From CAIQQQ01 sp040399685 (lineage in GTDB: Bacteria > Pseudomonadota > Alphaproteobacteria > Acetobacterales > Acetobacteraceae), in contig JBBART010000017.1 in the NCBI GenBank assembly GCA_040399685.1, positions 1 through 64,000 on the forward strand: a stretch of 64,000 nt of DNA, given 5' to 3'. Made by a program: the position numbers and the translations under genes. The notes beneath the pieces were generated by a model. The model made no database searches and was not told the DNA's origin. It saw only the letters and a list, made by a program, of their open reading frames with translations. How positions within the stretch are numbered: position 1 is the stretch's first letter; each line of letters begins with the position of its first letter. Below, one piece after another: positions 35,521-43,618 of the stretch.

Positions 35521-37188
35521 TCAGAACAGCCCCACAACCTCGCCAGCGTCGTTCAGGTCCATCGCTTCCGCAGCGGGGATTCGCGGCAATCCCGGCATGG
35601 TCATGATATCGCCGCAGATCGCCACGACGAACCCGGCGCCGGCCGCAAGACGCGCATCGCGGATCGGCAGCACATGGCCGCTGGGTGCCCCGCGCCGGGT
35701 TGGGTCGGCGCTGAAGCTGTACTGGGTCTTGGCCATGCAGATGGGCAGATGCCCGAAGCCTGCGGCCTCATAGGCGGCCAGCTTCTTGGCGGCGGATTTG
35801 GCGATATCGACATCGGCGGCGCGGTAGATGCGCTGGGCGATGGTGCGGATCTTGTCGGCCAGCGGCATCGCATCGGGATAAATCGGTTCGAACCGGGCGG
35901 TGTCGGCCGCGATCAGGGCCAGCACGGCACGGGCCAGATCAGCCGCTCCGGCGGCGCCGTCTGACCAATGGGTGCAGAGCGACATCTCCACGCCCACGCC
36001 CTTCAGCGCCACATTGACGGCCTCGATCTCGGCGTCTGTGTCAGACGTGAAGCGGTTCAGCGCCACCACCACCGGCAGGCCGAACGCCTGCATGTTCTCG
36101 ACATGGCGGAGCAGATTGACCGACCCACGGGTGACGGCCTCGACATCCTCACGCCCCAGATCGGCCTTGGCCACGCCGCCATGCATCTTCAGCGCCCGCA
36201 CGGTGCCGACCACCACGGCACAGGCCGGCTTCAGCTCGGCCACGCGGCTTTTGATGTCGAGGAATTTCTCGCCGCCCAGATCGGCGCCGAACCCGGCTTC
36301 TGTCACCACAATATCGGCAAGCTTCAGCCCAAGCCGCGTGGCCATCAGCGAGTTGCAGCCATGGGCGATGTTGGCGAACGGGCCGCCATGCACCAGCGCC
36401 GGCGTGCCCACCAGGCTCTGCACCAGATTGGGCATCAGGGCCGTGTGCAGCAGCACGGCCATGGCGCCATCAGCCTTGAGGTCGGCGGAGGTGATGAAGC
36501 TGCCATCCTTGCGGGCGCCGACAATCATCCGCCCCAGCCGCTCCTGCAGATCGGCCAGATCGCGCGCCAGGCAGAACACCGCCATCACCTCCGAGGCAAC
36601 GGTGATGTCGAACCCGTCCTCGCGCGTGGTGCCGTTGCCAGCGCCGAGGCCGATGACGGAACTGCGCAGGGCGCGGTCGTTCATGTCCATCACCCGGCGC
36701 CAGGTGATGCGCTTGGGATCGAACCCCAGCGCGTTGCCCCAGTACATGTGGTTGTCGATCATCGCCGACAGCAAATTATGGGCGGAGGTGATAGCGTGGA
36801 AGTCGCCCGTGAAATGCAGGTTGATGTCATCCATCGGGCCCACCTGCGCCCAACCGCCGCCGGTGGCGCCGCCCTTGACGCCGAAACACGGCCCCAGGCT
36901 CGGCTCGCGCAGGCAGATCATGGTGTTGCTGCCCGCCGCCGCCAGCGCATCGGCCAGGCCCACGGTGGTGGTGGTCTTGCCCTCGCCCGCCGGGGTGGGG
37001 CTGATGCCGGTGACGAGCACAAGGGCGCCGTCCGGGCGGTCGGCCTGGGCCTTGATGAAGTCGTAGCTGATCTTGGCCTTGGTGCGGCCATAGGGTTCGA
37101 GGGCTGAATCAGGGATGCCGGCGCGGGCGGCGATCTCGGTGATCGGGCGCAAGGTCACGCTGCGCGCGATCGCAAGGTCGGTATTCAT
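35521..37188 (-). CDS. fhs: Formate-tetrahydrofolate ligase
   Basis: A 555-residue cytosolic enzyme joining formate to tetrahydrofolate with ATP, feeding one-carbon units into folate metabolism. The ATP-binding loop TPAGEGKTTTTVGLADAL is near residue 65, then GGGWAQVGPMDDINLHFTGD-type segment and DVVV-free but otherwise normal FTHFS blocks such as VVVALNRFTSDTDAEI. Length is standard. It is the only gene on its transcript that I can see, though the DUF1028 gene lies 68 nt upstream in the same direction. Confidence 0.97.
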   Translation of the reverse strand: MNTDLAIARSVTLRPITEIAARAGIPDSALEPYGRTKAKISYDFIKAQADRPDGALVLVTGISPTPAGEGKTTTTVGLADALAAAGSNTMICLREPSLGPCFGVKGGATGGGWAQVGPMDDINLHFTGDFHAITSAHNLLSAMIDNHMYWGNALGFDPKRITWRRVMDMNDRALRSSVIGLGAGNGTTREDGFDITVASEVMAVFCLARDLADLQERLGRMIVGARKDGSFITSADLKADGAMAVLLHTALMPNLVQSLVGTPALVHGGPFANIAHGCNSLMATRLGLKLADIVVTEAGFGADLGGEKFLDIKSRVAELKPACAVVVGTVRALKMHGGVAKADLGREDVEAVTRGSVNLLRHVENMQAFGLPVVVALNRFTSDTDAEIEAVNVALKGVGVEMSLCTHWSDGAAGAADLARAVLALIAADTARFEPIYPDAMPLADKIRTIAQRIYRAADVDIAKSAAKKLAAYEAAGFGHLPICMAKTQYSFSADPTRRGAPSGHVLPIRDARLAAGAGFVVAICGDIMTMPGLPRIPAAEAMDLNDAGEVVGLF

Positions 37189-37256
37189 ATCGTTGAGTAT
37201 CCCTGAGTCTTTGTGAGGCCTGATGGCGTCCGAGAATGGAAATGGCGGCGTGATTT

Positions 37257-37976
37257 TCAGCGCCGCAGCCGAAGGTCCAACCCGCGCGCGATCCAGACAG
37301 CCTCGATGGCATCAAGATCGGTCTGGCCGGACGGGTTGGCGCGTGACGGGGCGAGACGCAGCCCCGGCGCGCGATCCCGCCGCCACACGGCGAGCAGGCG
37401 CGACAATTCGGGCAACGGCTGGTCGTGGTCGTCCACGCGCAGGTCGATGTCCGGGAAATCCTCGGTGGTAACGATCTTGAGTGCGGCCGATTGGCGGCCA
37501 CGGCGATCGCCGCCTGCATCCTGGCCGGCGAGCATGGCGGCCACCAGACGCTCGGCGAAAGGCTGGTCGGAGTCGGTCAGGTACTGGGCCAGCGTGTCGG
37601 CCACCACCGGCGCACCCGCCAGCATGTTGCCGGTCACGCTCACGAACGGGGCCGCCTCGCTGCCGCACCAGGTCACGCAGTTGTCGCCGGTCCAGGCGGC
37701 GGTGCGGCCATGGCGGTCGACTGCGTGAACCTGGCGCAGATGCTTGCCGTCATCGCCCGCCAGCGCGCCGGTGATGGCCGCCTCTGGCGACAGCCCGCGC
37801 GCCAGGCCGTCCAGCACGGCGGGGCCGAGATAGCGGTTGGTCATGGACTGCGTGGACACGGCGCCGACGCCGGCGCGCACGAACGGGCAGGACGCGCCGA
37901 CAGCGAAGGCGCAGGTCGTCACAGCCACGGCGAAGGCGCCGGTCGCAGAATCGTGCGCCACGATGGACCAGGTCAT
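37257..37976 (-). CDS. DUF1028 family protein
   Basis: A 239-residue protein matching the DUF1028 family: TWSIVAHD at the start, ATGAFAVAVTTCAFAVGASCPFVRAGVG, VSTQSMTNRYLGP and GNMLAGAPVV. Family members resemble Ntn hydrolases in fold; the reaction is not established. Found near amino-acid or peptide transport genes elsewhere. GGAG precedes ATG 37976. It lies 68 nt upstream of fhs on the same strand and diverges from moeA. Confidence 0.85.
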   Translation of the reverse strand: MTWSIVAHDSATGAFAVAVTTCAFAVGASCPFVRAGVGAVSTQSMTNRYLGPAVLDGLARGLSPEAAITGALAGDDGKHLRQVHAVDRHGRTAAWTGDNCVTWCGSEAAPFVSVTGNMLAGAPVVADTLAQYLTDSDQPFAERLVAAMLAGQDAGGDRRGRQSAALKIVTTEDFPDIDLRVDDHDQPLPELSRLLAVWRRDRAPGLRLAPSRANPSGQTDLDAIEAVWIARGLDLRLRR

Positions 37977-38095
37977 GCAGTTCTCCGTTACTCCTATAGA
38001 GCATACCGTGGTGCGGCGGCACGTCCAGACACAGGCTTCTTGACACCATGCGCCGTGGGGGCCTTTTCAAAGACTGTGAATGAGGTTTCGGTCTG

Positions 38096-39337
38096 ATGGC
38101 GCAACTGAGCGATGACTGTTTCGCCTTTGGCGGGGCGCTGCTGCCACTGGCAGATGCGCAGGCCCGCATCGCCGCGTTGTTCGCACCGGTCACCGGCACC
38201 GAGGCCGTGGCCTTGCGCGCGACCACCGGGCGCATTCTGGCGCAGGATGTGCGGGCCGGGATCAACCTGCCGCCGCAGCTGAATTCGGCGGTGGACGGCT
38301 ATGCGTTCCGCCATGCTGACCTCGCGCCGGGCGGCCCGACCCGGCTGGCGCTGGACGGCCGCATGGCGGCGGGACAGCTTCCGGCGCCGGTCGCCCCTGG
38401 CCATGCCTGCCGGATCTTCACCGGGGCCGTGATGCCGGACGGGCTGGACACCGTGATGATGCAGGAAGATTGCACGGTGGATGCCAACGCCATCGTGCTG
38501 CCGGACGGGCTGAAACGCGGCGCAAATGCGCGCCCGGTGGGGGAAGACATCGCCACCGGCCAGATGGCGCTCGCCGCCGGCCGCCGGCTGATGCCGCCCG
38601 ATCTGGCGCTGCTGGCGGGTTTGGGGCACGCGAACGTTGATGTGCGCACGCCTTTGCGGGTGGCGGTGTTCTCCACCGGCGACGAATTGATCGACCCACC
38701 GGCAAAGCTGGCGCCGGGCCAGATCTATGACGCCAACCGGATGATGCTGCTGGGATTGCTGACCCGACTTGGCGCCGTGGTCACCGATGGCGGCATCCTG
38801 CCGGATCGCGCCGACGCCACAGCGTCAGCCCTGCGCGAAGCTGCCGGCAACCACGACCTGCTGTTGACCTCAGGCGGCGTGTCGACCGGCGAGGAAGACC
38901 ATGTGCGCGCCGCCATCGAGGCCGCCGGCAGGCTCGCGTTCTGGCGCGTCGGCATCAAGCCGGGCCGGCCGGTGGCGCTGGGCGAGATCGCGGGCACCCC
39001 GCTGCTTGGCCTGCCCGGCAATCCGGTGGCGGCGCTGGTGACATTCTCCTGCCTCGGCCGGCCGCTGTTCGACCGGCTGTCCGGCGGGGTCTACGCCCCT
39101 CCCCCGGCGTTTCGCGCCATTTCCGGCTTCGCCTATCGCAAAAAGGCCGGTCGGCTGGAATTCGTGCGCGTGACCATCGATGCCGAGGGCGTGGCGCATC
39201 GCTATCCGAAGGAGGGCGCGGGCATCATCACCTCGCTCACCGAAAGTGACGCGCTGATGGCGCTGCCCGAGACGATGACGACCCTCACACCCGGCCAGAC
39301 CGCGCCGGTTATTCCGTTGGGATTGCTGCATGGATGA
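38096..39337 (+). CDS. moeA: Molybdopterin molybdotransferase MoeA
   Basis: A 413-residue cytosolic enzyme that inserts molybdate into adenylated molybdopterin. Family features: ALRATTGRILAQDV and PPQLNSAVDGYAFRHAD in the N-terminal part, MPDGLDTVMMQED in the middle, then FSTGDEL, GQIYDANRMML, TSGGVSTGEEDHV and LPGNPVAALVTF. It overlaps fdhD by 8 nt, so the two are co-translated. It would serve the molybdenum hydroxylases in the window. Confidence 0.95.
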   Translation: MAQLSDDCFAFGGALLPLADAQARIAALFAPVTGTEAVALRATTGRILAQDVRAGINLPPQLNSAVDGYAFRHADLAPGGPTRLALDGRMAAGQLPAPVAPGHACRIFTGAVMPDGLDTVMMQEDCTVDANAIVLPDGLKRGANARPVGEDIATGQMALAAGRRLMPPDLALLAGLGHANVDVRTPLRVAVFSTGDELIDPPAKLAPGQIYDANRMMLLGLLTRLGAVVTDGGILPDRADATASALREAAGNHDLLLTSGGVSTGEEDHVRAAIEAAGRLAFWRVGIKPGRPVALGEIAGTPLLGLPGNPVAALVTFSCLGRPLFDRLSGGVYAPPPAFRAISGFAYRKKAGRLEFVRVTIDAEGVAHRYPKEGAGIITSLTESDALMALPETMTTLTPGQTAPVIPLGLLHG

Positions 39338-40196
39338 GTTTCTGGTCGCCCCGAACCCTGACGATCCCAGGCTGTCCCAGGCTGTCGAGGGCATCGACCA
39401 TACCGGCCAGTCCGCCAGCACCCGCGTTCCCGTGGAACGTCCGCTGACGCTGTATCTGAACAGCCAGGAAATCGTCACGATGATGACGATCGGCGACCGG
39501 CCGGACTGTCTGGCGGTGGGATATCTGCTCAACCAGGCGATGCTGGCGCCGGGCGATCCGATCGATTCCATCGATTTCGACGCGGAACTCGACGTCATCG
39601 TGGTGCGCACGCCCACGCGGACCAATTTCGAAGCCAAGCTGAAGAAGAAGACCCTCACCTCCGGCTGCGCCCAGGGCACCGCGTTCGGCGATCTGCTGGA
39701 GCGGTTCGAGAGCATCAAGCTCGACCCAGACGCCAGGCTGCACACAAGCTGGCTATACGCGTTGTCTCGCAAGATCAACACACGGCCGAGCCTGTATCTG
39801 ACGGCGGGCGCCATCCATGGCTGCGTGCTGTGCGAGGCGGATCGGCCGCTCGTTTATATGGAAGATGTCGGCCGCCACAACGCCATCGACAAGATCGCCG
39901 GCTGGATGGCGCTGAACGGCGTGGGGCCTGCCGACAAGATCTTCTACACCACCGGCCGACTGACGTCGGAGATGGTGATAAAATGCGTGCGCATGGAAAT
40001 CCCCATCCTGATCAGCCGCAGCGGCTTCACCGCCTGGGGCGTGGATCTGGCGCGCCAAGCCGGGCTGACCTTGATCGGCCGCGCCAAGGGCCGCCGCTTC
40101 CTGTGCGTGTCCGGCGGCGAGCGGCTGGTGTTCGATGCCGATCCGGCGGAGGCCGCGCATGAGGGGGCCAACCGCAAGGGATCGTTCGAGGATTGA
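39330..40196 (+). CDS. fdhD: Formate dehydrogenase accessory sulfurtransferase FdhD
   Basis: A 288-residue FdhD protein, which passes sulfur from IscS to the molybdenum cofactor of formate dehydrogenases. Family motifs RPDCLAVGYLLNQA, YMEDVGRHNAIDKI and GRLTSEMVIK are present. The catalytic loop reads TSGCAQG with only Cys 113, whereas E. coli has two cysteines there (CxxC). A separate CVLC pair occurs at 165-168. No formate dehydrogenase gene is in the window. The acyltransferase starts 10 nt after its stop. Confidence 0.93.
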   Translation: MDEFLVAPNPDDPRLSQAVEGIDHTGQSASTRVPVERPLTLYLNSQEIVTMMTIGDRPDCLAVGYLLNQAMLAPGDPIDSIDFDAELDVIVVRTPTRTNFEAKLKKKTLTSGCAQGTAFGDLLERFESIKLDPDARLHTSWLYALSRKINTRPSLYLTAGAIHGCVLCEADRPLVYMEDVGRHNAIDKIAGWMALNGVGPADKIFYTTGRLTSEMVIKCVRMEIPILISRSGFTAWGVDLARQAGLTLIGRAKGRRFLCVSGGERLVFDADPAEAAHEGANRKGSFED

Positions 40197-40206
40197 GCAT
40201 CCGGCG

Positions 40207-41304
40207 ATGAGAACCGAACTGAGATCGCTGACCGGCGTGCGCGGCATCGCCGCCTGCTGGGTGATGTGCGGGCATTTCCTCAACGACGTGCCCATGGGCG
40301 ATTTTCTGCGTCGAACCATCGATCACGGCTATCTGGCGGTTGATCTGTTCCTGGTTCTCAGCGGCTTCGTGCTGGCGATGACCTATGGCGCGGCCTTTGT
40401 CGCCAAACCCACCGCCGCGCAATTCGCCCGTTTCCTGCTGCAAAGACTGGCGCGGATCTATCCGCTCTATGTGGTGACGACATTGGTGTGCCTGCTGCTC
40501 AGCCTGGGCGGCGTTTCGGTGTGGGGCGATCCGAAAACCTCAGCCGCCGCCATCCTGGCCAATCTGCTGCTGGTGCAAGGATGGGGCTGGCCGAATGAGA
40601 GCCTGAATGCCACCGGCTGGTCCATCAGCACCGAATGGGCCGCCAACATGCTGTTTCCATTGCTTGTCCTGTGGCTGCTGCGCTGGCCTTTACAACGCAG
40701 CTTCGCGGTGGCCGCCACAGCGTTCGCCTGCCTGACGCTGACGGCCCTGCTGGTGGGCCAAAGCGGGCAGGACGAGCCGATCCTCGGCGCGGTGAACTGG
40801 TACACCGCGCCCGGCTCCCTGCTCCGCTGCATCACCGAATTCATGCTCGGCATGCTCTGCTGGCGGCTGCGCGGCGCGGCGGCATGGCTGGGTGGCAACG
40901 CGGCGATGCTCGGCTTGTCCGCCGTGCTGGTGCTGCTGTGCCAGAGCTATGCACTGGACCTGCTGCTGGTGCCAGCGATCTGCCTGTTCGTCATCGGGCT
41001 GTCGCTGGAACGCTCCGTGGTGTCCCGCGCCTTGGGGTCGCCGCCGGTGCGCTGGCTCGGGATGATCTCGTTTTCGATTTACCTCTGGCAGATGCCGCTG
41101 GCGACACTGAAGCCGCTCCTCGTGGCCGCGCTTGACGGCCGGGGAATCGCAGACTCCAGCACCCTGGCGGATGTCACGATGATGATGATCATCATCTCCG
41201 TGGCACATGTCTCGCTGATCACCATCGAAAAACCGGCGCAACGCCGGCTGCGCCGGATGATCGACCGCCCCATGCGGGCGGCAGTGTTGGAACTCAGCCG
41301 ATGA
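40207..41304 (+). CDS. Acyltransferase 3 family membrane protein
   Basis: A 365-residue membrane protein with about ten spans. It opens with RTELRSLTGVRGIAACWVMCGHF (catalytic histidine) and continues YLAVDLFLVLSGFVLAMTY, matching OafA/YrhL-type acyltransferases that acetylate cell-surface sugars. WSISTEW further supports the family. ATG 40207 is 10 nt after fdhD. Its last 11 bp overlap the 3' end of nnrU on the other strand. The acceptor could be the polysaccharide made from the 13-18 kb cluster, but that is speculation. Confidence 0.9.
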   Translation: MRTELRSLTGVRGIAACWVMCGHFLNDVPMGDFLRRTIDHGYLAVDLFLVLSGFVLAMTYGAAFVAKPTAAQFARFLLQRLARIYPLYVVTTLVCLLLSLGGVSVWGDPKTSAAAILANLLLVQGWGWPNESLNATGWSISTEWAANMLFPLLVLWLLRWPLQRSFAVAATAFACLTLTALLVGQSGQDEPILGAVNWYTAPGSLLRCITEFMLGMLCWRLRGAAAWLGGNAAMLGLSAVLVLLCQSYALDLLLVPAICLFVIGLSLERSVVSRALGSPPVRWLGMISFSIYLWQMPLATLKPLLVAALDGRGIADSSTLADVTMMMIIISVAHVSLITIEKPAQRRLRRMIDRPMRAAVLELSR

Positions 41305-41866
41305 CGGCCACGCCGATCAGCCACGGATGCAGCGCCATCATCGCGACATAGGCGATCGTGCCCGAGATCAGGATCAGCGCGTCAGACCGGGTGAAGTGAC
41401 TGATCCGCGCCGCCCCCATATCGCCGCGCCGCTTGAGCGAGATGCGGTCGATGCTGCTCCAGACCAGGAACGAGCCGAACAGCACCATGCCGCCGGCATC
41501 GCCATTGGCCAGAAGATGCGCCAGCGACCAGAACTTCACCGCCGTCACCATCGGGTGGCGAATCCAGCCTTTGATGCGGCTCGGCTTCGGCCCCATCGCG
41601 GCCACCGCCACGAAGGCGAACCACATCAGGGTGATGGTGATGTGGCGCGTCCAGATCGGCGGGGTCCAGATCTGGATCCAGCCTTCGGCGCGGTAGGTGT
41701 GAAAGCCCCAGACGATCAGCGCAAATCCCACGACCGACACCAGCGAGATCACGCCGCGATAGGGCTTCGCGCCCCATTGCGCGATCAGCCCTGCCCGCGT
41801 CGCAGGGAGCATCTTGAGGCTGTGTGCGCCGAGGAAGAGGACGATGCCGAGGATCAGGAGCGCCAT
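41294..41866 (-). CDS. NnrU family membrane protein
   Basis: A 190-residue integral membrane protein with about five spans and the NnrU pattern: FLGAHSLKM at the N terminus, WTRHITITLMWFAFV, then KGWIRHPMVTAVKFWSLAHLLANGDAGGMVLFG. NnrU is linked to nitric oxide and nitrite metabolism in denitrifiers, and is related to isoprenylcysteine methyltransferase-like and 15-cis-zeta-carotene isomerase proteins. No nitrite or NO reductase is in the window, so the role is uncertain. Confidence 0.88.
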   Translation of the reverse strand: MALLILGIVLFLGAHSLKMLPATRAGLIAQWGAKPYRGVISLVSVVGFALIVWGFHTYRAEGWIQIWTPPIWTRHITITLMWFAFVAVAAMGPKPSRIKGWIRHPMVTAVKFWSLAHLLANGDAGGMVLFGSFLVWSSIDRISLKRRGDMGAARISHFTRSDALILISGTIAYVAMMALHPWLIGVAVIG

Positions 41867-41896
41867 GGGGGTCCGTTCTGGTGTGATGACAGCAGA

Positions 41897-42529
41897 CTAG
41901 CCGCGCGCCGCCGCATTTGCGAGGACTGCGGCCGTGACAAGATCGTCCGGGCGATTGACGTTGAAGAACGGATCGAACGGATCAATGCCGAATTCCGCGT
42001 GCGCCACGCCGTGCAGCGCCGTCCAGGAATCGATCTTGCGCATACCCGCCCGCAGATCCGCCTCCAGTGCGTCTGCCAGCGACACATCCCACAGCCCGAT
42101 CACCGGATGCGTCCAACCGCCGGACGCGGCGCAGGCCAGCTTCACGCCCGCCTCGGCACGGGCCGCCAGCAGCCGTGCCACCAGATCGGCGGGCAGGAAG
42201 GGCGTGTCGGTCGGGATGCTCACCACGGCAACGAACCCGTGCTGGGCCGCCCAGCGCATCCCGGCCAGAATACCCACCAGCGGCCCCGGGTGGTCCGGCA
42301 TCGAATCGGAGACCACTTCCAGCCCAAATGCCGCGAATCGCACGGGGTCGCCGTTGGCGTTCAACACCATGGCATCCACCTGCGGCGCCACGCGGGCCAC
42401 GGCATGGGCCAGCAGCGTCTGCCCGGCCAGCAGTCGCAAAGGCTTGTCGGTCACCTGGCCATCGCCCGCCATCCGGCTGCCCTGCCCGCCCGCAAGCAGT
42501 ACTGCTGCCACACCCTGCATATCCACCAT
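41897..42529 (-). CDS. mobA: Molybdenum cofactor guanylyltransferase MobA
   Basis: A 210-residue nucleotidyltransferase that attaches GMP to molybdopterin. The nucleotide-binding N terminus AAVLLAGGQGSRM is followed by DKPLRLLAGQTLL, DHPGPLVGILAGM, VVSIPTDTPFLPADLV and a closing NVNRPDDL. GGAAGG lies about 8 nt before ATG 42529; longer in-frame starts are unsupported. It diverges from the TRAP dctP gene. GMP-modified cofactor serves DMSO reductase-type enzymes such as formate dehydrogenase rather than the Cox-type hydroxylases here. Confidence 0.93.
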   Translation of the reverse strand: MVDMQGVAAVLLAGGQGSRMAGDGQVTDKPLRLLAGQTLLAHAVARVAPQVDAMVLNANGDPVRFAAFGLEVVSDSMPDHPGPLVGILAGMRWAAQHGFVAVVSIPTDTPFLPADLVARLLAARAEAGVKLACAASGGWTHPVIGLWDVSLADALEADLRAGMRKIDSWTALHGVAHAEFGIDPFDPFFNVNRPDDLVTAAVLANAAARG

Positions 42530-42607
42530 TGCAACAACCTTCCAAATGACGATGATCGCGCACGGAAAACCGCGAGGCCACAAGGCCCGCAGCCGAGAGG
42601 AAATGCC

Positions 42608-43618
42608 ATGACTGTTTTCACACGTCGCACCCTGCTTGCGACCGGCGCTGCCTTGCCGCTGGTCGCCATCGGTCGCCGCCCGGCCCATGCGGCTGAATTC
42701 AGCTACAAATTTGCCCACAACACCGCCGTCAGCCACCCGCTGCATATCCGCGCATCAGAAGCAGCCGCACGAGTGAAGGAGGCCACGTCCGGCCGGGTGG
42801 AGATCACCGTGTTCCCCAGCAGCCAGCTGGGCTCGGACACCGACACGCTGAGCCAGCTTCGCTCGGGCGCGGTGGAGATGTTCACCCTGTCCGGCCTGAT
42901 TCTCTCCACGCTGGTGCCGGTGGCCGCCATCAACGGCATCGGCTTTGCGTTCAAGGATTACGACACGGTCTGGAAGGCGATGGACGGCAAGCTGGGCGCC
43001 CTGGTGCGCGCCGAGGTCCTCAAGCGCGGCATCTATGCGCTGGAGCGGCCGTGGGACAACGGCTATCGCCAGATCACCTCCAGCACCAAGCCGATCCGCA
43101 CGCCGGACGATCTGAAGGGCTTCAAGATCCGCGTGCCGGTGGCCCCGCTCTGGACCGGCATGTTCACGGCCTTCGGCGCCTCCCCCACCTCGATCAACTT
43201 CAACGAGGTGTATTCGGCGCTGCAGACCAAGATCGTCGACGGGCAGGAGAACCCGCTGGCCATCATCGAATCGGGCAAGCTCTACGAGGTGCAGAAATAC
43301 CTCAGCGTGACCAACCACATGTGGGACGGCTTCTGGTGCCTGACCAACAAGCGCGCCATGGACGCCCTGCCGGCCGCCGACCGTGCCGTGGTGGAACGTG
43401 AGTTCAACCGCAGCGGCGTGGAGCAGCGCGCTGATATCGCAGCATTGAACACCTCGCTGACCACCACGCTGGCAGCGCAGGGCCTCACCTTCGGCGCCAC
43501 CGACCCGGCCGCCTTCCGCGCCGCCCTCAAGCAGGCCGGCTTCTACAGCGAATGGCGTGGCAAGTTCGGCGCCGAAGCCTGGAACACGCTGGAAGAAGCA
43601 GTGGGCTCGCTCGCTTGA
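42608..43618 (+). CDS. TRAP transporter substrate-binding protein, DctP family
   Basis: A 336-residue periplasmic binding protein with a twin-arginine-like signal peptide (TRRTLLATGAALPLVAIG, end near AHAAE). DctP features include SSQLGSDTDTLSQLRSGAVEM, DDLKGFKIRVP and the QTKIVDGQENP segment. It captures an organic acid or similar solute and delivers it to the fused permease next door. GAGAGGAAA precedes the ATG. The ligand is not readable. Confidence 0.93.
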   Translation: MTVFTRRTLLATGAALPLVAIGRRPAHAAEFSYKFAHNTAVSHPLHIRASEAAARVKEATSGRVEITVFPSSQLGSDTDTLSQLRSGAVEMFTLSGLILSTLVPVAAINGIGFAFKDYDTVWKAMDGKLGALVRAEVLKRGIYALERPWDNGYRQITSSTKPIRTPDDLKGFKIRVPVAPLWTGMFTAFGASPTSINFNEVYSALQTKIVDGQENPLAIIESGKLYEVQKYLSVTNHMWDGFWCLTNKRAMDALPAADRAVVEREFNRSGVEQRADIAALNTSLTTTLAAQGLTFGATDPAAFRAALKQAGFYSEWRGKFGAEAWNTLEEAVGSLA

